Positions 7,287 to 11,387 of a DNA stretch of 11,387 bases are shown piece after piece. Each line of letters begins with the position of its first letter. The first letter of the stretch is position 1. The position numbers and the translations under genes are program-made. The stretch comes from Euryarchaeota archaeon UBA136 (GTDB lineage: Archaea > Thermoplasmatota > Poseidoniia > MGIII > CG-Epi1), in assembly GCA_002506485.1 (NCBI GenBank), contig DAXQ01000010.1, positions 1 through 11,387 of the forward strand. The letters are read 5' to 3'. The notes below the pieces were generated by a model that did no database searches, had not been told where the DNA came from, and worked only from the letters and a program-made list of their open reading frames with translations.

Positions 7287-8021
7287 ATGAAGGGTCTCAA
7301 AGTCATCCTGGCTGCCGTTCTTGTTCTCATGCCAGGCTGTCTAGAGAATCTGAAGGAAGAACTCATATCCTGTGAGAATGTGACGGGTGAATGTAGGTAT
7401 GAGATCCTGCGTTCTACGGATTACTCCCGATTGCATATTGAGATTAATTATGTCACCGAGTTTGCTCCTGACTCAGAGGCCGTGGATTTGTTGAAGCAGA
7501 GGATTCAGGAGACCACGGACAAGACGTCGGTATCTGTCAGTCAAAATGGTTTTGGAAGCACAGATAGCAGTTATTCATTAGAGGAGATACTAGTGATTGA
7601 AAAGGAACAGCGGGAGAGACACAAGAGTGGCAATACCTTCATCATTCATATTTTGTATCTCAATGGTGAATATGAGGACAATGACCAAACGTTGGGTCTG
7701 GCCTATACAGGATCATCCTTTGTACTCTTCAAGGAGCAGATCGAGGACGCAGCCTTTTTTCTTATATCTGCAGAAGATATTGAGAAATCAGTAATAGTGC
7801 ATGAATATGGTCATTTAGTTGCCCTAGTGAATAATGGATATGAATCACCCCACGACCATGAGGACCCCGATCATCCCAACCATTCCAACAACGAGGACTC
7901 GGTCATGTATTGGGCGATTGAGAGTCAGGATATTGCCAATCAAATTGATGGTGAGCCTCCTAACAATTTTGATTCTAATGATTTAGACGATTTGAAATTG
8001 ATGAAAGAAGGTAAATTGTAG
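7287..8021 (+). CDS. Predicted lipoprotein zinc metalloprotease (HEYGH, metzincin-like)
   Basis: 244-residue exported protein. The N-terminus has Lys, a hydrophobic core (6-15) and a lipobox-like M-P-G-C18, so it is probably lipid-anchored outside the membrane. The zinc-protease core is H172-E173-Y-G-H176 preceded by a hydrophobic helix start. It is followed by a His/Asp-rich stretch with H189, H191, H196 and H199, then S205-V-M-Y-W, which looks like a metzincin Met-turn. The third zinc ligand is not at the metzincin +10 position (that residue is N182), so one of the later histidines probably serves. This layout resembles a bacterial and archaeal membrane metalloprotease group in which, from memory, the two positions here occupied by Ser200 and Ser205 are often Cys. 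The mature N-terminal half is acidic and unrecognised. The substrate is unknown; extracellular protein turnover is inferred. The stop overlaps the next start by one base. Confidence 0.78.
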   Translation: MKGLKVILAAVLVLMPGCLENLKEELISCENVTGECRYEILRSTDYSRLHIEINYVTEFAPDSEAVDLLKQRIQETTDKTSVSVSQNGFGSTDSSYSLEEILVIEKEQRERHKSGNTFIIHILYLNGEYEDNDQTLGLAYTGSSFVLFKEQIEDAAFFLISAEDIEKSVIVHEYGHLVALVNNGYESPHDHEDPDHPNHSNNEDSVMYWAIESQDIANQIDGEPPNNFDSNDLDDLKLMKEGKL

Positions 8022-8386
8022 TGAAACCGTACACAATACTCACAATAGGCTATATGTTTTTGATAACCCTCTTGAGCCATGTTTCGCAGGAGGATCTTCC
8101 TAAATCCATCACCTCGGGTCCAGATAACCTAGATTACTTTTTCCACTTTGCTGAATATTCAATCTTGGGTTTTTTGTTGTTTAGATCAATTACCTCTGAT
8201 GAATTACTAACTTTTCATCCTTTCTATGGTTCGCTTCTGATTGGTATATCTTTTGCAATCCTGGATGAATTCCACCAAAGTTTTGTGCCAGGAAGGCATA
8301 TGTCCTCAATCGATATGATCTTTGATTCACTAGGAATTTTGTTTGGAACTTTTATCTGTTCCAGGATAGCCTTTAATTCTTTCTGA
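8021..8386 (+). CDS. VanZ-like family membrane protein
   Basis: 121-residue membrane protein with about four helices (roughly residues 4-20, 43-57, 68-82 and 97-115). The VanZ-family signature is clear: H42-x2-E45-Y near the second helix, then D82-E83-x-H85-Q86 followed by P90-G91-R92 and D98 before the last helix. VanZ relatives are linked to low-level teicoplanin resistance in bacteria, but the biochemical role is unsettled and archaeal members have no murein target. The start is GTG at 8021, sharing its first G with the TAG stop of the lipoprotein gene, so the two are surely co-transcribed. The 3' end overlaps a possible small minus-strand gene by 14 nt. Confidence 0.88.
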   Translation: MKPYTILTIGYMFLITLLSHVSQEDLPKSITSGPDNLDYFFHFAEYSILGFLLFRSITSDELLTFHPFYGSLLIGISFAILDEFHQSFVPGRHMSSIDMIFDSLGILFGTFICSRIAFNSF

Positions 8387-8495
8387 TAATCTTCTTTACT
8401 AATTTTCTTTTTCTAGGGTTTTGACTAGCTTCAAACGAAACCCATCCAGTCCCTTTTTGCGTACATTTCGGTTCATCAGAATGATCTGCGGCCAT
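8373..8495 (-). CDS. Possible 40-aa basic protein
   Basis: Reading leftwards from ATG at 8495 there is a 40-residue frame ending in TAA at 8373-8375. It begins M-A-A-D-H-S-D-E-P-K-C, has a central G-T-G-W-V-S-F, and ends in a strongly basic R-K-R-K-L-V-K-K-I-I-R-K-N tail. Support: a good TATA-like box (CTATATAAAC, 8521-8530) lies about 30 nt upstream, the same arrangement as other genes here, and otherwise 8387-8562 would hold no gene. Against: a 40-codon open frame can arise by chance, the basic tail coincides with the plus-strand T-tract terminator, and the frame overlaps the VanZ gene by 14 nt. I do not recognise a family; a nucleic-acid- or ribosome-associated role would be a guess. Confidence 0.36.
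   Translation of the reverse strand: MAADHSDEPKCTQKGTGWVSFEASQNPRKRKLVKKIIRKN
8391..8414 (+). terminator. T-rich tract, probable archaeal transcription terminator
   Basis: A run of T-rich sequence (CTTCTTTACT, then AATTTTCTTTTTCT) starts 4 nt after the VanZ stop codon. Archaeal RNA polymerase terminates at T-stretches in the non-template strand without needing a hairpin, so this probably ends the 7287-8386 transcript. The same bases encode the Lys/Arg-rich tail of the possible minus-strand small protein. Confidence 0.5.
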
Positions 8496-8509
8496 TATAT
8501 TTGCCGCGG
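8486..8509. repeat. Inverted repeat around the small-gene start codon
   Basis: CTGCGGC (8486-8492) and GCCGCGG (8503-8509) form a 7-bp GC-rich stem with one T-G pair around a 10-base AT loop that holds the ATG of the possible 40-aa gene. If the transcript starts 25 nt from the TATA box, one arm is not transcribed, so a DNA operator is likelier than an RNA hairpin. It may be chance. Confidence 0.35.
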
Positions 8510-8520
8510 AGTGAGGTTAG

Positions 8521-8530
8521 TTTATATAGT
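8521..8530 (-). promoter_or_regulatory. TATA-like box upstream of the possible 40-aa gene
   Basis: Read on the minus strand this is ACTATATAAA, a strong archaeal TATA match. It is centred about 30 nt before the ATG at 8495. It lies just downstream of the RNase P RNA 3' end on the same strand, so it would give an independent transcript. It could also work rightwards, but that would run antisense through RNase P RNA. Confidence 0.42.
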
Positions 8531-8562
8531 TATGTTCGGTAAAACCAATAGTTAAGAATATT

Positions 8563-8862
8563 GTCAGGTGATGGGAGTAAGCCCCTTTCTGTTACCCGGA
8601 AATTCCGGCTAGCGGCATTCAGCTATGCTTCCTACCTACCGCTCCCGAGCAGGTCGTCGCGGTTACTTGGAATTGCTCCAGCAGGGATGTTCGTTTCATC
8701 AAATCCTCCATCGACGTCACGTCCAAGACGATCATTCCACATGATGGGGCTGTGTCGTTTCTGCTTCATTGCCGACCCTCTCGGGCCCCTTACGGCTGCT
8801 TTGCTCATGGAGAGGGGACTTTCCTCAGCTCAAGGCCGTCGGCCGCCCTCCATCTCCTGACC
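8563..8862 (-). ncRNA. rnpB: RNase P RNA, archaeal type A
   Basis: Catalytic RNA that removes 5' leaders from pre-tRNAs with the archaeal Rpp proteins. About 300 nt on the minus strand. Conserved blocks appear in the right order: G-A-G-G-A-A-A-G-T-C-C (CR-I, bases 8826-8816), GCAGAAACGACAC (CR-II/III region, 8764-8752), a GATGAAACG...GGAGCAA region (CR-IV, 8700-8673), and ACAGAAAGGGGCTTAC (CR-V, 8592-8577, the archaeal form). The ends pair as helix P1: GTCAGG-A-GATGG at the 5' end with CCATC-A-CCTGAC at the 3' end, eleven pairs with one A-A mismatch. The ends are set from P1 and the TATA box about 25 nt upstream and could be off by a few bases. A spurious 99-codon plus-strand frame covers the same stretch. 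Confidence 0.94.
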
Positions 8863-8881
8863 ATTCATCTAGAACTGGTTA

Positions 8882-8894
8882 GAATATATAATTC
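8882..8894 (-). promoter_or_regulatory. TATA box for RNase P RNA
   Basis: On the minus strand this reads GAATTATATATTC, centred about 26 nt before the predicted RNA 5' end at 8862. That is the correct distance for an archaeal TATA box and start site, and it supports the mapped 5' end independently of helix P1. The element is near-palindromic and could in principle also fire rightwards. Confidence 0.6.
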
Positions 8895-8910
8895 ACGGTT
8901 ATGGTAAATC

Positions 8911-8919
8911 CTTATTTAG
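8911..8919 (+). promoter_or_regulatory. TATA-like box for the acyl-CoA mutase gene
   Basis: CTTATTTAG lies 20-28 nt before the ATG at 8939, consistent with leaderless transcription and supporting that ATG over the internal ATG at 8990. The RNase P promoter sits just upstream facing the other way, so the 76-nt gap is a divergent promoter region. Confidence 0.48.
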
Positions 8920-8938
8920 GCACGATATTCGGAAAATA

Positions 8939-10654
8939 ATGCCGATAGACGGTACCGATGCTGGAAAACTAGGGAAATCCGAGGTCCATATGGATTCGGA
9001 TCATCAAAAAGCGTACGAGAAGTGGAAGAAGGAAATTCTGGAACCCGCTCTGGCTAAACACCCTGAACGTAGAGAAGAATTCATCACTACCTCCAGCCAG
9101 AAGGTCGATAGATTATACACTCCGCTAGACACGGCCCATATTGATTTTCCCCAGGACATTTCTTATCCTGGTGAATTCCCGTATACCAGGGGCATTCATT
9201 CGACAATGTACCGTGGACGTCTGTGGACCATGCGTATGTTCGCTGGATTTGGTTCTGCAGGGGAGACCAATGAGCGTTTCAAGTATTTGTTGAAACAGGG
9301 CCAGACTGGACTCAGTACCGCTTTTGATCTACCGACGCTTTATGGATATGACAGTGATTCGTCCTTTGCAGCAGGGGAATTTGGTGAATGTGGTGTCGGG
9401 GTCAGCAGTCTGGAAGATATGTCAATCCTGTTCAATGATATACCTCTGGACAAGGTCACCACGTCTATGACCATCAATTCTCCGGCAGCGATGGTCTGGG
9501 CGATGTACATAGCCAATGCCGAGAATCAGGGAGTACCCAAGTCCAAGTTGGGTGGTACTATACAGAATGACATCCTGAAAGAGTATATCGCGCAGAAGGA
9601 GTACATCTTCCCTCCTCACCCATCAATGCGTCTGGTCACGGATACGGTTGAGTATGGGACTAAGAATATGCCTCGATGGAATACGATATCTATCTCCGGA
9701 TATCACATAAGGGAAGCTGGTTCTACAGCTGTTCAGGAATTGGCCTTTACTCTAGCGGATGGTTATGCTTATGCGGATTGGGCCATCGAGCGGGGTCTGA
9801 ATGTTGATGAGTTCGCTCCACGTTTCAGTTTCTTTTTCAATGCCCATAATGATTTCTTTGAAGAAATTGCAAAGTATCGTGCAGCACGCAGGATCTGGGC
9901 AAAGGATATGAGGTACAAGTATGGTGCCAAGGATCCCAGAAGCTGGACCCTCAGATTTCACACTCAGACCGCAGGTTGTAGTCTTACGGCCCAGCAACCT
10001 GAGATCAATATAGTTAGAGTTGCAATTCAGGCAATGGCTGGAGTTATGGGTGGAACTCAGTCACTCCACACTGATTCTATGGATGAGGCGCTGGCCTTGC
10101 CCTCAGAAAAGGCAGTTCAGATAGCATTGCGCACACAGCAGGTGATTGCCCATGAATCAGGCGTGGCCAATGTAGTTGACCCTCTTGGTGGAAGTTACTA
10201 TCTGGAATGGCTGACGGATGATATGGAACGTCAGGCCAGAGACTATTTTGACCGCATAGATTCTTTGGGAGGTGTTGTCCCGGCTATTGAAAAGGGATTC
10301 TTCCAGAAGGAGATCGCAGCAGCATCCTACAAGTACCAAAAGGAAATTGACAATAAAGAAAGAGTGGTGGTGGGTGTCAATGAATACACCTCGGATGAAT
10401 CTGTAGAAATACCAATTCTGGAGATGGATCCCGAGGGTTTTGACAGACAGTGTGCTAGACTCAAGAAACTGCGTGCCAGTCGTGACAAAGGTAAGTTCGA
10501 AGCTTCTATCAGGGCCATTGAAAAAGCTGCAGAAGGCGATGACAATCTGATGCCGCATTTCATTGAAGCGGCCAAGGCCAAGGCTACATTGGGCGAGATG
10601 TGCGATGTTCTCCGAGGAGTCTTTGGCGAGTATCGTGAAGGTTCGGATTTCTGA
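8939..10654 (+). CDS. icmA: B12-dependent acyl-CoA mutase catalytic subunit, predicted isobutyryl-CoA mutase
   Basis: Catalytic TIM-barrel subunit of the methylmalonyl-CoA mutase superfamily, 571 residues. That is the length of two-subunit enzymes; the C-terminal B12-binding domain (D-x-H-x-x-G) is absent and must be a separate protein not in this window. Family landmarks are strong: T-M-Y-R-G-R-L-W-T-M-R, A-F-D-L-P-T-x-x-G-Y-D-S-D, Q-N-D-I-L-K-E-Y, S-I-S-G-Y-H256 (matching His244 of the Propionibacterium enzyme) and G-G-T-Q-S-L-H-T. Two residues decide specificity: Tyr89 of methylmalonyl-CoA mutase is Phe101 here (R-M-F-A-G-F), and Arg207, which binds the methylmalonyl carboxylate, is Gln219 (I-A-Q-K-E-Y-I-F). 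Phe/Gln is the isobutyryl-CoA mutase combination (Streptomyces IcmA Phe80/Gln198), giving isobutyryl-CoA to n-butyryl-CoA interconversion. The family call is certain; the substrate is inferred. The next gene overlaps or follows closely. Confidence 0.93.
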   Translation: MPIDGTDAGKLGKSEVHMDSDHQKAYEKWKKEILEPALAKHPERREEFITTSSQKVDRLYTPLDTAHIDFPQDISYPGEFPYTRGIHSTMYRGRLWTMRMFAGFGSAGETNERFKYLLKQGQTGLSTAFDLPTLYGYDSDSSFAAGEFGECGVGVSSLEDMSILFNDIPLDKVTTSMTINSPAAMVWAMYIANAENQGVPKSKLGGTIQNDILKEYIAQKEYIFPPHPSMRLVTDTVEYGTKNMPRWNTISISGYHIREAGSTAVQELAFTLADGYAYADWAIERGLNVDEFAPRFSFFFNAHNDFFEEIAKYRAARRIWAKDMRYKYGAKDPRSWTLRFHTQTAGCSLTAQQPEINIVRVAIQAMAGVMGGTQSLHTDSMDEALALPSEKAVQIALRTQQVIAHESGVANVVDPLGGSYYLEWLTDDMERQARDYFDRIDSLGGVVPAIEKGFFQKEIAAASYKYQKEIDNKERVVVGVNEYTSDESVEIPILEMDPEGFDRQCARLKKLRASRDKGKFEASIRAIEKAAEGDDNLMPHFIEAAKAKATLGEMCDVLRGVFGEYREGSDF

Positions 10655-11219
10655 GGTTTTTTTGGCATTCTATATAATTGGTCTGACAGGTCGTAATGCA
10701 GCGGGGAAAGGAACCGTTGCGAACTTATTGAAAGAGCGTTCTTTTGAATATCATTCACTGTCCAATACGTTACGGGATGAATTGAAGAAAAGAGGTGTAG
10801 AGGAAAGCCGGGATGAGCTGATTAGGGTAGGCAATGAATTGAGGTCATCTGGAGGCTCAGGTATTCTTGCAGACCTGATGATCGAGAATGTCAGTACCAA
10901 TGCCAATCACATCGTCGATTCGATCCGTAATCCTTCCGAGGCTGATTCGTTAAACAGGAAATATCCCAATCATGAATTCTATCTTATCGCGGTAGATGCT
11001 GATCCCGAGATTAGATTCCAGCGTTTGAAAACAAGAGGTCGTATCGGAGATAGTGGCACTTGGGAACAATTCCTTCACCAGGAAGCTCTGGAGGAGAGTG
11101 ATGACCCTAGTAAGCAGCAATTATTATTAACCATGAAGAAGGCCGATTTCAGCCTTGATAATAGTGGAACAATTGAACAGTTAGAGAATCAGATCGACAA
11201 GATATTTGAAGGATTATAG
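10635..11219 (+). CDS. P-loop nucleotide kinase-like protein
   Basis: About 194 residues from GTG 10635. The N-terminal strand F-Y-I-I-G-L-T-G runs into a Walker A loop G19-R-N-A-A-G-K-G-T27, followed by S-L-S-N-x-L-R-D-E and G-N-E-L-R segments, I-V-D-S-I-R-N (strand with Asp, a likely Walker-B-like site) and a D-A-D-P-E-I-R-F-Q-R lid-type region. This resembles the adenylate-kinase/dephospho-CoA-kinase-like P-loop group (UPF0200 and dCMP-deaminase-linked kinases); the substrate cannot be named. The start is uncertain. The longest frame (ATG 10563) runs deep into the mutase gene and is unlikely, GTG 10635 overlaps it by 20 nt, and TTG 10662 gives no overlap and puts the P-loop near residue 10 as in relatives. 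It is probably co-transcribed with the mutase. Its stop overlaps the stop of a convergent gene. Confidence 0.82.
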   Translation: MKVRISEVFLAFYIIGLTGRNAAGKGTVANLLKERSFEYHSLSNTLRDELKKRGVEESRDELIRVGNELRSSGGSGILADLMIENVSTNANHIVDSIRNPSEADSLNRKYPNHEFYLIAVDADPEIRFQRLKTRGRIGDSGTWEQFLHQEALEESDDPSKQQLLLTMKKADFSLDNSGTIEQLENQIDKIFEGL

Positions 11220-11387
11220 ATTCCAATCATAGGTTGTAGTCAGTATGAACATGAAGACTATTGGTAGTAAGTGGAAGGCCATTCCAAATGCAACATTAAC
11301 GACCATCCACCGGCCAGCATAGTTCTCTGGCATTTCCATCACTTTATCGACGACCGTATTGGTTGTATCAACAACCTTTCCAGCAAG
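11214..11387 (-). CDS. C-terminal end of an uncharacterised membrane protein (5' end outside window)
   Basis: Reading leftwards from base 11387 a frame stays open for 57 residues to TAA at 11214-11216. It has an amphipathic or charged lead (V-V-D-T-T-N-T-V-V-D-K-V-M-E-M-P), then G-R-W-M-V-V-N-V and one long hydrophobic stretch (about residues 28-50 of the visible part), ending T-T-Y-D-W-N-L. The composition is that of a real membrane protein rather than random sequence. No plus-strand gene occupies 11220-11387. It converges on the kinase gene with overlapping stop regions. The N-terminus is outside the window and the family is not recognised. Confidence 0.68.
   Translation of the reverse strand, partial: LAGKVVDTTNTVVDKVMEMPENYAGRWMVVNVAFGMAFHLLPIVFMFILTTTYDWNL

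Noticed and set aside
8387..8560. tRNA gene or riboswitch between VanZ and RNase P RNA
   Set aside because: I looked for a T-arm GTTCRANYC, a cloverleaf and an anticodon arm on both strands and found none. The only structure is the 7-bp inverted repeat.
8561..8860. 99-codon plus-strand open frame
   Set aside because: It lies wholly over the minus-strand RNase P RNA, whose conserved blocks and P1 pairing explain the sequence. Its composition (many R, S, P) is that of a shadow frame.
10563..10634. ATG 10563 as the kinase start
   Set aside because: It would run about 90 nt into the conserved mutase C-terminus and add an Arg/Pro-rich lead with no family counterpart. GTG 10635 or TTG 10662 fit better.
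10327..10758. 143-codon minus-strand frame
   Set aside because: It is the antisense of the mutase 3' end and kinase 5' end, both with strong family motifs. Its Ser/Pro/Leu-rich composition is typical of a shadow.
1..11387. CRISPR array, transposase, integrase or attachment site
   Set aside because: I saw no regularly spaced direct repeats, transposase motifs or terminal inverted repeats, and the gene content is housekeeping and metabolic throughout.

Overview
The window looks like a chromosome segment from an uncultivated marine-type euryarchaeon, most likely a Poseidoniia (Marine Group II/III) relative. It carries the large subunit of the archaeal replicative polymerase PolD (DP2), an archaeal-type RNase P RNA, TATA-like boxes about 20-30 nt before start codons with no Shine-Dalgarno (leaderless style), very tight spacing with 1-4 nt gene overlaps, and low-40s %GC by eye. 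The lineage assignment is inference; the archaeal assignment is firm.

Layout. (1) 1-624: the 3' part of an acyl-CoA dehydrogenase, cut by the window edge. (2) 665-2667: two small zinc-ribbon proteins, the first membrane-anchored, then a 12-TM ABC-2-exporter-like permease joined to the second by an ATGA overlap. (3) 2709-7245: a compact operon, DP2 polymerase, biotin protein ligase and a stand-alone M23-type metallopeptidase domain, linked by 4-nt overlaps (GTGA, ATGA). (4) 7287-8386: a lipoprotein zinc metalloprotease (HEYGH, S-V-M-Y turn) followed by a VanZ-like membrane protein. (5) 8373-8862, minus strand: a possible 40-aa protein and the RNase P RNA gene, which hides under a spurious plus-strand ORF. 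(6) 8939-11219: a 571-aa B12-dependent acyl-CoA mutase catalytic subunit and a P-loop kinase. (7) 11214-11387, minus strand: the C-terminal end of a small membrane protein, cut by the window edge.

How the genes fit together. Acyl-CoA dehydrogenase, biotin ligase (which activates biotin-dependent acyl-CoA carboxylases) and an acyl-CoA mutase all suit a heterotroph oxidising fatty and branched-chain acids. The secreted metalloprotease suits protein degradation. DP2 and RNase P RNA are housekeeping.

The most informative observation concerns the mutase. At the two positions that set substrate specificity it carries Phe101 and Gln219 (Tyr89 and Arg207 in methylmalonyl-CoA mutase). That is the signature of isobutyryl-CoA mutase, so the routine 'methylmalonyl-CoA mutase' label is probably wrong. 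I found no clear mobile element, CRISPR array, tRNA or intein.
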